Positions 27,499 to 38,208 of a stretch of 57,315 bases of DNA are shown here, in pieces (the stretch's first letter is position 1; each line of letters begins with the position of its first letter). Source of the stretch: Puniceibacterium sp. (GTDB lineage: Bacteria; Pseudomonadota; Alphaproteobacteria; Rhodobacterales; Rhodobacteraceae). The notes below the pieces were generated by a model. The model searched no databases and had not been told where the DNA came from. It saw only the letters and a program-made list of their open reading frames with translations. The stretch covers positions 1-57,315 of the forward strand of contig JAGXGV010000035.1 in NCBI GenBank assembly GCA_024636635.1. The letters run 5' to 3'. The position numbers were made by a program, and so were the translations under genes.

Positions 27499-28460
27499 TG
27501 GCCCGGCCCTACATTCCCTCACTCGATCTCATCGACCCCGCGTCCAAGGGCGAGACATGGGCCATCGCGCGCCTGATCTCGCGCGCCGAGGCCGGCGTTC
27601 CCGAAGTGCGCGAGGCTATCGGCCAGATCTACAAACGGGTCGGCCGTGCGCATGTGGTCGGCATCACAGGCGTACCCGGCTCGGGCAAGTCCACGATGGT
27701 CAACCGGCTGGTGCGCCGCTTGCTGGACGACGGCCTGCGCGTCGCTGTTGTCGCCATCGACCCGTCCAGCCCCTATTCGGGTGGCTCGATCCTGGGCGAC
27801 CGTATCCGCATGTCCGATCTGGTGATGCATCCCAACGTCTTCATCCGCTCTATGGCGACCCGCGGGGCGGTCGGCGGCATGGCCCATGCGGCGCTCGACG
27901 TCGTCGATATTCTCGACCTTGCGGGCTTTGACAAGATCATCATCGAAACCGTCGGCGTCGGCCAGGACGAGGTCGAGATTGCCAAGGCATCCCACACCAC
28001 CGTTGTGGTATCCGCCCCCGGTCTGGGTGATGAAATCCAGGCGATCAAGGCAGGCATCCTTGAAATCGCCGACATCCATGTGGTGTCCAAATGCGACCGG
28101 TCCGATGCGAACCGGACCCTGACCGACATCAAGATGATGCTCAGGGACGGCGTCGGCGGCGCGCTGACCCGTGGCTGGGCGCCCCCGGTGATCGGCACAA
28201 GCTCGCTCGACAACGAAGGATTCGAGGAACTGGTGGCGGCCTTCGAGCAACACCTAGCCAAGCTCGACGGTGCCCCCGGGATCGAGCGGCGCGAACAGAT
28301 CTCGATCTTCCGCCTCAGGAAGGCCGCAGAGGCGCTGATGCTCGAAAAGCTGCGCACCGAAAGCGATTTCGAAACCTACGGCCAGCGCGTCGCCGCGCGG
28401 CAGACCGACCCCTATTCCGCCGCCAGCGCCATCGTGAAACACTTTTCGACGGAGACATGA
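27498..28460 (+). CDS. MeaB/ArgK-family G-protein chaperone for B12 mutase (MeaH-like)
   Basis: [19 protein letters not shown] Walker [34 protein letters not shown]-type motif; TGATG overlap with ligase. Confidence 0.92.
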   Translation: MARPYIPSLDLIDPASKGETWAIARLISRAEAGVPEVREAIGQIYKRVGRAHVVGITGVPGSGKSTMVNRLVRRLLDDGLRVAVVAIDPSSPYSGGSILGDRIRMSDLVMHPNVFIRSMATRGAVGGMAHAALDVVDILDLAGFDKIIIETVGVGQDEVEIAKASHTTVVVSAPGLGDEIQAIKAGILEIADIHVVSKCDRSDANRTLTDIKMMLRDGVGGALTRGWAPPVIGTSSLDNEGFEELVAAFEQHLAKLDGAPGIERREQISIFRLRKAAEALMLEKLRTESDFETYGQRVAARQTDPYSAASAIVKHFSTET

Positions 28461-30154
28461 CAATGTCCAAGACCATCTCGCACATGAGCCCCGAGGAAAT
28501 CGCCGCCAGCGTCAGCGCATGGGAAAAGACCGAAGTCGCCGCCTTTCTGGCCCGCACGCCCGAGCGCAAGGAGCAGTTCTTTACCCTGGGCGATTTCCCG
28601 GTCAAGCGGACCTATACCGCCGCCGACATAGCCGACACCCCGGCCGAGGATATCGGCCTGCCCGGCCAGTATCCGTTCACCCGTGGCCCCTATCCCACCA
28701 TGTATCGCGGCCGCAACTGGACCATGCGCCAGATCGCGGGTTTCGGCACCGGCGAGGATACCAACAAGCGGTTCAAATACCTCATCGCGCAGGGCCAGAC
28801 CGGCATTTCCACCGACTTCGACATGCCCACGCTGATGGGTTATGACAGCGACCACCCCATGTCCGAAGGAGAGGTCGGGCGCGAAGGCGTCGCCATCGAC
28901 ACGCTGGCGGACATGCGCGAACTGCTGGAAGGCATCGATCTTGAGGAAATCTCGGTCTCGCTGACCATCAACCCTACCGCTTGGATCCTGCTTGCGATGT
29001 ATATCGCGCTGGCCGAAGAACGCGGCAACGACCTGAACAGGATTTCGGGCACCGTGCAGGCCGACATCCTCAAGGAATACATGGCGCAAAAGGAATACAT
29101 CTATCCCATCGCGCCCTCCGTGCGGATCGTGCGCGACATGATCGCCTATTCGGCAAAGACGATGAAGCGCTACAACCCGATCAACATTTCGGGCTACCAT
29201 ATCTCAGAGGCGGGGTCGTCGCCGCTGCACGAGGCGGCCTTTACCCTTGCCAATTTGATCGTCTACGTCGACGAGGTACAGAAGACCGGCGTCGATGTTG
29301 ACGATTTTGCGCCGCGCCTTGCGTTCTTCTTTGTCTGCCAGGCGGATTTCTTTGAAGAGATCGCCAAGTTCCGCGCCCTGCGCCGGTGTTACGCGAAGAT
29401 CATGAAGGACCGCTTCGGCGCCAAAAAGCCCGAATCGATGCGCCTGCGGTTCCACTGCCAGACGGCGGCGGCATCGCTGACCAAACCGCAATACATGGTC
29501 AACGTCATGCGCACCACGGCACAGGCGCTGGCGGCGGTTCTGGGCGGCGCGCAGTCGCTGCACACCAACGGCTATGACGAGGCTTTTGCCATCCCCACCG
29601 AACACGCCATGCAGCTTGCCCTGCGCACGCAGCAGGTGATTGCCGATGAAACCAACGTGACCCAGGTGGTCGATCCGCTGGGCGGATCCTATTACGTGGA
29701 ATCGCTGACCAACGACTACGAAAGGAAGATCTTCGAGATCCTGGACGAGGTCGAGGAACGCGGTGGCACCATCAAGCTGATCGAGGAAGGCTGGTTCCAG
29801 AAGCACATCGCCGATTTCGCCTACGAGACCGCGCTGCGCAAGCAGTCAGGCGAAAAGCCGGTGATAGGGGTGAACCGCTATGTGATGGAAAACACCGACG
29901 CCAAGATCGAGGTGCACCCCTACGACCAGACCACCGCCGACCGCCAGATCGCCCGCACCCGTTCGGTCCGCGAAACCCGCGACGAGGCACGGGTACAGGC
30001 GCTGCTGGATGATCTGGTCGCCGCCGCCAGGGACGACAGCACCAACATCATGCCGGTCACCATCGACCTGGTGAAGTCGGGCGCGACCATGGGCGATATC
30101 GTCGAGAAGCTGAAGGTCATCTGGGGCGTCTACCGCGAAACCCCTGTGTTCTGA
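28457..30154 (+). CDS. hcmA: Acyl-CoA mutase large subunit, 2-hydroxyisobutyryl-CoA mutase type
   Basis: [18 protein letters not shown]...[19 protein letters not shown]: Ile in place of MCM Tyr89, Asp 27 residues later (HcmA I90/D117 spacing); B12 domain on separate hcmB. Start 28457 or 28463. Confidence 0.88.
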   Translation: MTMSKTISHMSPEEIAASVSAWEKTEVAAFLARTPERKEQFFTLGDFPVKRTYTAADIADTPAEDIGLPGQYPFTRGPYPTMYRGRNWTMRQIAGFGTGEDTNKRFKYLIAQGQTGISTDFDMPTLMGYDSDHPMSEGEVGREGVAIDTLADMRELLEGIDLEEISVSLTINPTAWILLAMYIALAEERGNDLNRISGTVQADILKEYMAQKEYIYPIAPSVRIVRDMIAYSAKTMKRYNPINISGYHISEAGSSPLHEAAFTLANLIVYVDEVQKTGVDVDDFAPRLAFFFVCQADFFEEIAKFRALRRCYAKIMKDRFGAKKPESMRLRFHCQTAAASLTKPQYMVNVMRTTAQALAAVLGGAQSLHTNGYDEAFAIPTEHAMQLALRTQQVIADETNVTQVVDPLGGSYYVESLTNDYERKIFEILDEVEERGGTIKLIEEGWFQKHIADFAYETALRKQSGEKPVIGVNRYVMENTDAKIEVHPYDQTTADRQIARTRSVRETRDEARVQALLDDLVAAARDDSTNIMPVTIDLVKSGATMGDIVEKLKVIWGVYRETPVF

Positions 30155-30256
30155 CCCATGCGACAGCTGTCCGGGCATTTGCAGTGGAACATCAGCCCGG
30201 CCAACGGCAATGCCCCTTCGCGCCTGACCGCGAAAACCGGCCGCAACGCCGCGCAG

Positions 30257-30306
30257 TTGAGGGGCCAGCCCCTCAAACTCCCCGGGATATTTGGAACCCG
30301 AAGAAG
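30257..30306 (+). repeat. Intergenic hairpin + CCCGGGATATTT tail element, copy 1
   Basis: TTGAGGGGC-CA-GCCCCTCAA (30257-30276) followed by CTCCCCGGGATATTTGGAACCCGAAGAAG. Confidence 0.6.
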
Positions 30307-30400
30307 CAGGAGGCGTGCCAGCGTTGTTCGGTCCATGCCCCTACAGGGCACCTTGCGCGGGCCACTTGCCGGGTGCGGACAACTGTATTAAGCGATATTC

Positions 30401-31261
30401 ATGCTAGATCAGGCCGACGATATCCACCCGCTGTTCCACGGTGCCCCCAAGAGCACCGAGTTCAAGAAGCTGCGCAAGCGGCTGGTGCAGAACGTGCGCG
30501 AGGCGGTCGAGCAATACGGCATGATCGCGCCCACGCCCACAGATGGCCCGCCGCCCAGATGGCTGGTCTGCCTGTCAGGTGGCAAGGACAGCTACACCCT
30601 GCTTGCCATCCTTCATGAACTGAAGTGGCGCGGCCTGTTGCCGGTGGACCTTCTGGCCTGCAATCTCGATCAGGGACAGCCGGGATTTCCCGCCACCGTC
30701 CTGCCCGAATTTCTTGACCGCATGGGTGTGCCGCACCGGATCGAATACAAGGACACCTATTCCGTCGTGATCGACAAGGTGCCGGCGGGGCGCACCTTTT
30801 GCGCGCTCTGTTCGCGGCTGAGGCGGGGCAACCTCTACCGGATCGCCCGGGAAGAAGGGTGTTCGGCAGTGGTGCTGGGACATCACCGGGACGACATCCT
30901 CGAGACGTTCTTCATGAACCTTTTTCATGGCGGGCGACTGGCCACCATGCCGCCCAAGCTGGTCAACGAGGAGGGCGACCTGTTCCTTTACCGGCCGCTC
31001 GCCCATGTGGCCGAGGCGGATTGCGAACAGTTCGCGCGGGCGATGGCCTATCCGATCATCCCCTGCGATCTCTGCGGGTCGCAGGACGGGTTGCAGCGCC
31101 AGCAGGTCAAGCAGCTGCTGGACGGATGGGAACGCAACAGTCCGGGGCGCCGACAGATCATGTTCCGCGCGCTGATGAACGCGCGCCCCTCGCACCTGCT
31201 CGATCCGAACCTCTTCGATTTCGCAGCGCTGACGCTGGGCATCCAGACGCAAGGCCACTGA
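30401..31261 (+). CDS. ttcA: tRNA 2-thiocytidine(32) synthetase TtcA
   Basis: PP-loop [22 protein letters not shown] Cxx[30 protein letters not shown]. Confidence 0.93.
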   Translation: MLDQADDIHPLFHGAPKSTEFKKLRKRLVQNVREAVEQYGMIAPTPTDGPPPRWLVCLSGGKDSYTLLAILHELKWRGLLPVDLLACNLDQGQPGFPATVLPEFLDRMGVPHRIEYKDTYSVVIDKVPAGRTFCALCSRLRRGNLYRIAREEGCSAVVLGHHRDDILETFFMNLFHGGRLATMPPKLVNEEGDLFLYRPLAHVAEADCEQFARAMAYPIIPCDLCGSQDGLQRQQVKQLLDGWERNSPGRRQIMFRALMNARPSHLLDPNLFDFAALTLGIQTQGH

Positions 31262-31459
31262 CGCCGGGCCGTCGAAAGCAGGGCAAGGCCCCCGCCGCGT
31301 CCGGCGAACCCTGCAAACGGCAGACAGGCGCCCCGTCCAGGTGGCCCGCCCAGGCGGCCCGTCGATCCCGAAAATTATACCCAAAAAGGCTGTCGGCATT
31401 AACGGTGCCGACAGACCCGTACGCATAGGCTGACCTCACCCAAGAAAGAGGCTTGCCCC

Positions 31460-33004
31460 GTGTCAGCGACCACTCCGTCCCGTTTCATGCGTTTCCGGCT
31501 CCGGTTGCGGAAATCCCTCATGGGTCCGCATGTTCTGGCGTTCCTGCCGGCGCTAGCCCTGGGCGCCTTCTGGGTGGGAGGAGAGACGCTTTTGCTTTTG
31601 GTGGCCCTGGGGGTGCCCTTTGCCTTCTCGCTTGTCGGCGGTTTCAACTTCACCTCTGCGGTGCAGTCGGCGCTGGGCCAGCCCGACCTGACAGATGCCC
31701 ATGGCGCGGTCGCGATGACCTCTTACGCACTCGAACAGGCGCGCGCCGCATCGCTGGCAACGGCCTGCATCCAGGTCGACATCGACGGGATCAAGGCGCT
31801 GGAATCCCGGTTCGGCGAAACGACGACGCAATCGGCGCGCGACCTCATGCTGGCGCGTCTGCGCACACTCCTGCGCAAGGACGACCTGGCCGTTCGCATC
31901 GGTGATGCCCGGTTCATGGTGCTTCTCGGCCCGGCGCTCCGTCTCGACCTCGAGGCGCTTTTGCAGATTGCCAACCGGCTGCAATCCTCACTTGAAGAGC
32001 CGGCCTCGATCGAGGGCACGACCCAGTACATGTCCGCCGCCATCGGCTTTTGCAGCAGCGTGCGCCTGGCCGACACCGCGACGGGAGAGGACCTGTTTGC
32101 CGCCGCCAGCGCCGCGCTGACCGAAGCGCTGGCCAATGGCCCTTCGGCCATCCGCGCCTGGACCGACAGCATCAGGGTTGCGCGCTCCGCCCGCCTGTCC
32201 CTGCGCAGCGAGGCGGCGCGGGCACTGGAGAACGGCCAGATCCAGCCCTGGTACCAGCCGCAGCTCTGTACCTCGACCGGACGTGTCAGCGGCGCCGAAG
32301 CGCTGGTGCGCTGGATCCACCCCGAACGCGGCGTGATCGCCCCCAGACAGTTCCTCGAAACGCTCGAGGATGACGGGCGTATGCAGCGGCTGGGCGAGGT
32401 GGTGCTGGGCAACGCCCTCACTGCCCTGCGCGCCTGGGACCGGGCTGGAATCGAGCTGCCTCGGGTCAGCGTGAACTTTTCGATGTCCGAACTGCGCAAT
32501 CCCAAACTGGTCGAAAGCCTGAAGTGGGAACTTGACCGACATGACCTGAAGCCCCAGCGCCTGGGCGTCGAGGTCCTGGAAACCGTCATCGCCGAAACCA
32601 CCGACGGCATAATCGTGCGCAACGTCGCGGCGCTGGCCAAGCTGGGCTGCCACATCGACCTCGACGACTTCGGGATCGGCCATGCCTCGATCACCTCCCT
32701 GCGCCGCTTTGCCATCAAGCGGCTCAAGATCGACCGCAGCTTCGTGACCCGCGTTGACCGGAACGAGGATCAGCGCCGCATGATCGCCGCAATCCTCGGC
32801 ATGGCCGACCGGCTCGGACTCGAGACCCTGGCCGAAGGCGTCGAAAGCGTCGGCGAACACGCCCTTCTGGCGCAGCTCGGCTGTGACCACGTGCAGGGCT
32901 TCGGCATCGCACGTCCGATGCCGGCCGATCAGCTGGCAACCTGGATCACGGCGCACAACAGCCGGGTCGCCGATACGCCCCGTCTGGACCGGCGCAGCAG
33001 CTGA
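31460..33004 (+). CDS. Degenerate GGDEF + EAL domain protein (putative c-di-GMP phosphodiesterase)
   Basis: Degenerate GGDEF region (RIGDARFMVLL); EAL: SGAEALVRWIHPERG, NFSMSELRNPKL, DDFGIGHASITSLRRFAIKRLKIDRSFV. Confidence 0.9.
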   Translation: MSATTPSRFMRFRLRLRKSLMGPHVLAFLPALALGAFWVGGETLLLLVALGVPFAFSLVGGFNFTSAVQSALGQPDLTDAHGAVAMTSYALEQARAASLATACIQVDIDGIKALESRFGETTTQSARDLMLARLRTLLRKDDLAVRIGDARFMVLLGPALRLDLEALLQIANRLQSSLEEPASIEGTTQYMSAAIGFCSSVRLADTATGEDLFAAASAALTEALANGPSAIRAWTDSIRVARSARLSLRSEAARALENGQIQPWYQPQLCTSTGRVSGAEALVRWIHPERGVIAPRQFLETLEDDGRMQRLGEVVLGNALTALRAWDRAGIELPRVSVNFSMSELRNPKLVESLKWELDRHDLKPQRLGVEVLETVIAETTDGIIVRNVAALAKLGCHIDLDDFGIGHASITSLRRFAIKRLKIDRSFVTRVDRNEDQRRMIAAILGMADRLGLETLAEGVESVGEHALLAQLGCDHVQGFGIARPMPADQLATWITAHNSRVADTPRLDRRSS

Positions 33005-33160
33005 TCCGGGCACTCCACCGCCGCACCAACTGCGTTCCGTGCGGGAAAGCCCGTCGCTTATGGACGCAGCGCGCAGGAAAACAGGGCGAAACCGCTTGAC
33101 CTTTGGTGCCCTTGTCTGTTGAACCCAAGCCTGACTTACAAAGGACAGGTGCAGTCCCTC

Positions 33161-34987
33161 ATGGACGATCAGAACAAGAATCTCATCTTGGCAACGGTGC
33201 TCAGTTTCGTCGTGATCCTGACTTGGTTTGTCCTCTTTCCTCCGCCCGAGCAGGAGACCGTGGACCCCGACCCCGCCGCCGTAACCGAGACACAGCAGCC
33301 TTCGCTTGCGACGGAACCCTCGGTCGCGCCCGGCGCCGTGCCTGGGGCCGAATCCGCAGAAACCGTCGCGGCCGAGGCGCCGCGCGTGCCTGTGGAGACG
33401 GGGCGCCTGTCTGGTTCCATCTCTCTCATCGGGGGGCGGATCGACGATCTGAGGCTCAAGGACTACCGCGTCAGCATCGAACCGAACGCACCCATCGTCC
33501 AGATGCTTGACCCGGTCAATTCGGATCAGCCCTATTACGCCCTCTACGGCTGGGCACCCGGAAACGGTCTGAGCCTTGAGGATGTGCCGGGCGCGAACAC
33601 GCCCTGGACGGTCGAGAGCGGCGAGACCCTGACCACCGAAACGCCCGTGACCCTGCGATGGGAAAGCCCAACCGGGCTGATCTTCCGCCGGACCATCGGG
33701 GTTGACGAGAACTTCATGTTCCAGGTGACCCAGTCCGTCGAGAATACCGGCGCCGGACAGGTGTCGCTTGCGCCCTACGGCATCATCGCCCGCCGGGGCG
33801 AGCCTGAGGACAGCAAGAATTTCTTCATCCTGCACGAAGGCGTCGTGGCCATGGCCGACGGGACACTGACGGAAACCGGCTATTCCGACATGCCCGATCT
33901 CGACGTCGTGCCCTCTGAAGGGGCGCGTGCCGAAGTCATGCAGGTGACGGAAAACGGCTGGATCGGGTTCACCGACCACTTCTGGATGTCCACGCTTATT
34001 CCGCAGGCCGGGACCGCCTTCAAGGCAGTCGCCAAATACGACGATGCCCGCGACATCTACCAGACCGAGGCGGTGCTGCCGACCATGACGGTCGCCCCCG
34101 GCGACACGCAGGAGGTGACCACCCAGCTGTTTGCCGGTGCCAAGGAATGGGCCACCATCCGTGACTATCAAAGCGCGGGCGTTGACCGTTTCATCGACAG
34201 CATCGACTGGGGCTGGTTCTTTTTCCTCACGAAACCGATCTTCTGGGTCCTGCACCACCTCAACCAGTTGATCGGCAACATGGGCTGGGCGATCATCGGT
34301 CTGACCCTGCTGATCAAGACTTTGCTGTTTCCTCTGGCCTACAAATCCTACGTCTCGATGGCCAAGATGAAGGAACTCCAGCCCGAGATGGAGAAGCTGA
34401 AGGAGAATGCCGGCGATGACCGGCAGAAGCTCCAGCAGGGCATGATGGAGATGTACAAGAAGAACAAGGTCAACCCGGCGGCGGGGTGCCTTCCGATCTT
34501 GTTGCAGATCCCGATTTTCTTCTCGCTCTACAAGGTGATCTTCGTCACGCTTGAACTGCGCCACGCGCCCTGGGTCGGCTGGATCCGCGACCTGTCCGCA
34601 CCCGATCCCAGCTCGATCCTGAACCTGTTCGGCCTGCTGCCATTTGCGCCACCGGACCCCGGCTCGTTCCTGGCGATCATCAGCCTGGGCGTCCTGCCGA
34701 TCATCCTGGGCATCTCCATGTGGCTCCAGCAAAAGCTGAACCCGGCGCCCACGGACCCGACCCAGGCGATGATCTTCGCCTGGATGCCCTGGGTCTTCAT
34801 GTTCATGCTGGGCTCATTCGCCAGCGGCCTGGTTCTGTACTGGATTGCGAACAACACGATCACCTTCACCCAGCAATACCTGATCATGCGAACGCAGGGG
34901 TTCAAGCCGGACGTATTCGGCAACATCACCGGCAGTTTCAAGCGCAAGCCCAAGCCCAAGCCCGAACAGAAAACCGGAAAGAAATGA
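33161..34987 (+). CDS. yidC: Membrane protein insertase YidC
   Basis: MDDQNKNLILATVLSFVVILTWFVLFPPPE...NMGWAIIGLTLLIKTLLFPLAYKSYVSMAKMKELQPEMEKLKE. Confidence 0.97.
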   Translation: MDDQNKNLILATVLSFVVILTWFVLFPPPEQETVDPDPAAVTETQQPSLATEPSVAPGAVPGAESAETVAAEAPRVPVETGRLSGSISLIGGRIDDLRLKDYRVSIEPNAPIVQMLDPVNSDQPYYALYGWAPGNGLSLEDVPGANTPWTVESGETLTTETPVTLRWESPTGLIFRRTIGVDENFMFQVTQSVENTGAGQVSLAPYGIIARRGEPEDSKNFFILHEGVVAMADGTLTETGYSDMPDLDVVPSEGARAEVMQVTENGWIGFTDHFWMSTLIPQAGTAFKAVAKYDDARDIYQTEAVLPTMTVAPGDTQEVTTQLFAGAKEWATIRDYQSAGVDRFIDSIDWGWFFFLTKPIFWVLHHLNQLIGNMGWAIIGLTLLIKTLLFPLAYKSYVSMAKMKELQPEMEKLKENAGDDRQKLQQGMMEMYKKNKVNPAAGCLPILLQIPIFFSLYKVIFVTLELRHAPWVGWIRDLSAPDPSSILNLFGLLPFAPPDPGSFLAIISLGVLPIILGISMWLQQKLNPAPTDPTQAMIFAWMPWVFMFMLGSFASGLVLYWIANNTITFTQQYLIMRTQGFKPDVFGNITGSFKRKPKPKPEQKTGKK

Positions 34988-35727
34988 CCGGTCGCGTTAC
35001 CGACATCTGGCGCCACCCGATCAAGGGCCACGGACGCGAGGCGCTTGGGCAGGTGGCGCTGACGGCCGGGCAGACCCTGCCCTGGGACAGGGCCTGGGCG
35101 GTGGCGCATGATCTGTCCGACGCGGATGGCAGCACCTGGGTATCCTGCCGCAACTTCAGCATCGGCTCAAAGGCGCCGATGCTGATGGCCGTCACGTCAA
35201 CGTTCGACGAGGCGAACGAGGTCATCACGCTGCGGCACCCCGATCGCCCGGACTTTACCTTTGCGCCCGACAGCGACAGCGCGGATTTTCTGGCCTGGGT
35301 GCAGCCGCTCATGCCCGAAAACTGCGCCCGATCCGTCCGCATCGTGCGGGCGCGCCAGCGCGGCATGACCGACAGCGCCTATGCCAGCGTGACCCTGTGC
35401 AACATGTCCTCGCACCGCGCGGTGGAACAGAAGATGGGGCGCACCCTGTCGATCCATCGATGGCGCGGCAACATCTGGATGGATGGCCTCGCCCCGTGGG
35501 AGGAATTTGCCTGGCTGGACCGCGAGGTGCAGATCGGCAGCGCCGTGTTCAAGGTGCGCGAACGGACCACACGTTGCGCGGCCACCACAACCAACCCCGA
35601 TACTGGCCTGCGCGACGCCGACACCCTGTCGACGCTCGACAACTGGGGCCACCGGGATTTCTCCGTCCGGGCCGAGGTCGTCCGTTCGGGCGACATCGCC
35701 CTTGGCGACAGTGTAAGGCCGCTCTGA
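34984..35727 (+). CDS. MOSC domain-containing protein
   Basis: VTDIWRHPIKGHGREAL...DRAWAVAHD; MOSC C-terminal region WRGNIWMDGLAPWEEFAWLDREVQIG; ATGA overlap with yidC. Confidence 0.88.
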   Translation: MTGRVTDIWRHPIKGHGREALGQVALTAGQTLPWDRAWAVAHDLSDADGSTWVSCRNFSIGSKAPMLMAVTSTFDEANEVITLRHPDRPDFTFAPDSDSADFLAWVQPLMPENCARSVRIVRARQRGMTDSAYASVTLCNMSSHRAVEQKMGRTLSIHRWRGNIWMDGLAPWEEFAWLDREVQIGSAVFKVRERTTRCAATTTNPDTGLRDADTLSTLDNWGHRDFSVRAEVVRSGDIALGDSVRPL

Positions 35728-36377
35728 TGCAACTACCCTTCCCGCTTGCCGAACAGCCCGACGAACAGATCCTCGAACAGGCGCGCATCCTGTTCGCGGG
35801 CGAAACCGAGTTTCTCAAGGGCGTCGTCGCCATGGACGGAATGCCCCCCGACGACCGGCGCGAGGTCTGCTTTGCCGGCCGTTCGAACGTGGGAAAATCC
35901 AGCCTGATCAATGCGCTGACCGGGCGCAAGGGCCTGGCGCGCGCCTCGAACACGCCCGGGCGCACTCAGGAAATCAACTTCTTCACCCTGGCCGACAGCC
36001 ACTATCTTGTCGACCTGCCGGGCTATGGCTATGCCAATGCCCCCCTCGCCGTGGTGGAAAAGTGGCAGCGCCTGCTCAAGCAGTATCTTTCGGGCCGCGC
36101 CACGCTGCGCCGCGCCTTTGTCCTGGTGGACACGCGCCACGGCATCAAACCCGTGGACGAAGAAATCATGACCCTGCTCGACAAGAGCGCGGTCACCTTT
36201 CAGGTCGTGATGACCAAGGCTGACAAGGTCAAGGACTCCGATCAGGTCGCAATCCTGGATCAGGTGCGTGCAAGGCTTGGCACGCACCCCGCCGCCTATC
36301 CCGAGATCGTGATGACCAGTGCCGAAAAGGGCGACGGCATCCCGCTTTTGCGCTCGATCATCGCCACCCTGATCTGA
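35727..36377 (+). CDS. engB: Ribosome biogenesis GTP-binding protein YihA/YsxC (EngB)
   Basis: EVCFAGRSNVGKSSLINALTGRKGLARASNTPGRTQEINFF; DLPGYGYA; TKADK. Confidence 0.95.
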   Translation: MQLPFPLAEQPDEQILEQARILFAGETEFLKGVVAMDGMPPDDRREVCFAGRSNVGKSSLINALTGRKGLARASNTPGRTQEINFFTLADSHYLVDLPGYGYANAPLAVVEKWQRLLKQYLSGRATLRRAFVLVDTRHGIKPVDEEIMTLLDKSAVTFQVVMTKADKVKDSDQVAILDQVRARLGTHPAAYPEIVMTSAEKGDGIPLLRSIIATLI

Positions 36378-36554
36378 TGCCAACAGCCGGGCGCGACCCG
36401 GGCCGGGCCTGCGCTGCGCCTTTTCCCCCGCGCGTCGGGGGGGGGCAACACGGGCAAGACCGCTGCCGTGAAAAGGTGGGCAGCCCACCGCCACGCTTGC
36501 ACCTTTCCCCTACACGTCGGATAACCCCCGGGACTTGGACAAGGACCCAGAAGG

Positions 36555-37445
36555 ATGAAGAAACGCGCCATGGATCAGGACACGATCGCCACCGCACGGA
36601 CGCTGTCAGAGGCCCTGCCCTTCATGCAGCGCTATTCCGGGGCCATCGTGGTGGTGAAATTCGGCGGCAACGCGATGGGCGACGCCGATGCCATGGCCGA
36701 ATTCGCCCGCGACATCGTGCTGATGCGGCAGGTCGGCGTAAACCCGGTGGTGGTGCATGGCGGCGGGCCGATGATCAACGACCTGCTCAACCGTCTGGGA
36801 ATCGAATCGCGGTTTGTGCGCGGCAAGCGCGTGACCGATCAGGCCACGGTCGAAGTGGTCGAAATGGTGCTGACCGGGCTTGTGAACAAACGCATCGTGC
36901 AGGCCATCATGGACGAAGGGGGGCGCGCCGTGGGCCTTTCGGGCAAGGATGACGACCTCATGGTGTGCGAGATGGAAGATCCCGAACTGGGCTGGGTCGG
37001 CCGCCCGGTGGAAATGAACGTTCAGGTGCTGCGCGATCTCATGTCGGCGGGAATCATCCCGGTCGTCGCCCCCGTCGCCACCGGCATGGACCCGGTCGAG
37101 ACGTTCAACGTGAACGGCGACACGGCGGCGGGTGCCATCGCGGGCGCGCTCAAGGCCGACCGGCTGCTGCTGCTGACGGATGTGTCGGGCGTCAAGAACG
37201 CCGCCGGAGAGATCATGACCGCGATGACCCCGGACGAGGTGCGCGCCATGATCGACGACGGCACCATCGCGGGCGGCATGATTCCCAAGACGGAAACCGC
37301 GCTCAAGGCGATCGAGGACGGGGTGCGCGGCGTGGTGATCCTGGACGGACGCGTGCCCAATGCCTGTCTGCTCGAGATCTTTACCGAACATGGCGCCGGC
37401 TCGCTGATTCGCGCGACCGACCTGCCGCCGCACGCCGAAAGGTGA
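36555..37445 (+). CDS. argB: Acetylglutamate kinase
   Basis: [13 protein letters not shown]...[32 protein letters not shown]; downstream of engB. Confidence 0.96.
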   Translation: MKKRAMDQDTIATARTLSEALPFMQRYSGAIVVVKFGGNAMGDADAMAEFARDIVLMRQVGVNPVVVHGGGPMINDLLNRLGIESRFVRGKRVTDQATVEVVEMVLTGLVNKRIVQAIMDEGGRAVGLSGKDDDLMVCEMEDPELGWVGRPVEMNVQVLRDLMSAGIIPVVAPVATGMDPVETFNVNGDTAAGAIAGALKADRLLLLTDVSGVKNAAGEIMTAMTPDEVRAMIDDGTIAGGMIPKTETALKAIEDGVRGVVILDGRVPNACLLEIFTEHGAGSLIRATDLPPHAER

Positions 37446-37677
37446 AACCGGCCGGGATCGCGGCCGCCGCCGGTGCCACCCGCTGGCCGTCCCGATGACG
37501 CCGACTGCCAGGCGCCTGTGACGTCGCAGGCACGACAGGGCTGGCGCAACAACGCAAGCCGCGCCTGCCCGGTCCCGGATAGTGACAGGCGCGTCCCCGC
37601 ACAGGCGGCTTTCAACATGGCCGCCTTCGTGAAAGACTGACGCAACGCCGCCGTCCCGGGACCCAAGGAAACCGCCC

Positions 37678-38166
37678 ATGCGCCTTATCCTCATGCGTCA
37701 CGCCAAATCCGACTGGTCGATGGACGGAGAAGATCATGACCGGCCACTGAACCCCCGCGGAGAGGCCAGCGCCCGCATCCTGGGCGACTGGCTGCGGGCC
37801 GAAGGCTACCTGCCCGACGAGGTGCTGTGCTCGACCTCCTGCCGCACCCGGCAGACACTGACGCTGCTAAAGCTGACCGCCCCCATCCGCTTCGAAAAGA
37901 ACCTGTACCATGCCAGCCCGGACACGCTGCTGAAAATGCTGCGCACCGCCCGGGGCCAGACGGTGCTGCTGGTCGGGCACAACCCTGGCATCAGCTCGCT
38001 GGCCAGTGGCCTGGTCGCGCTGCACCCGGCGCATATCCGGTTCCGCGACTATCCGACCGGCGCGACGCTGATCGTGGATTTCGACATTCCCTCTTGGACG
38101 AAACTGACCCGCGGAACGGGAAACGCGCAGGACTTCGTAATCCCGCGCGAACTCATGTCGGTCTGA
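37678..38166 (+). CDS. SixA-like histidine phosphatase
   Basis: MRLILMRHAKSDWSMDGEDHDRPLNPRGEASARILG (RHG motif), VGHNPGI. Confidence 0.88.
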   Translation: MRLILMRHAKSDWSMDGEDHDRPLNPRGEASARILGDWLRAEGYLPDEVLCSTSCRTRQTLTLLKLTAPIRFEKNLYHASPDTLLKMLRTARGQTVLLVGHNPGISSLASGLVALHPAHIRFRDYPTGATLIVDFDIPSWTKLTRGTGNAQDFVIPRELMSV

Positions 38167-38208
38167 CGGCAGGACGCCGCCGAGGCCGCCCCTGACCGGG
38201 CTGGCGCC

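Noticed and set aside
25646-30154. Ordinary methylmalonyl-CoA or ethylmalonyl-CoA mutase
   Set aside because: The separate B12 subunit, linked PaaK-type ligase and Ile/Asp active-site signature fit the 2-hydroxyisobutyryl-CoA mutase type better.
31988-34732. 914-aa minus-strand ORF
   Set aside because: Antisense to the EAL gene and yidC; His/Arg/Gly/Asp-rich composition typical of high-GC antisense frames, no domain motifs.
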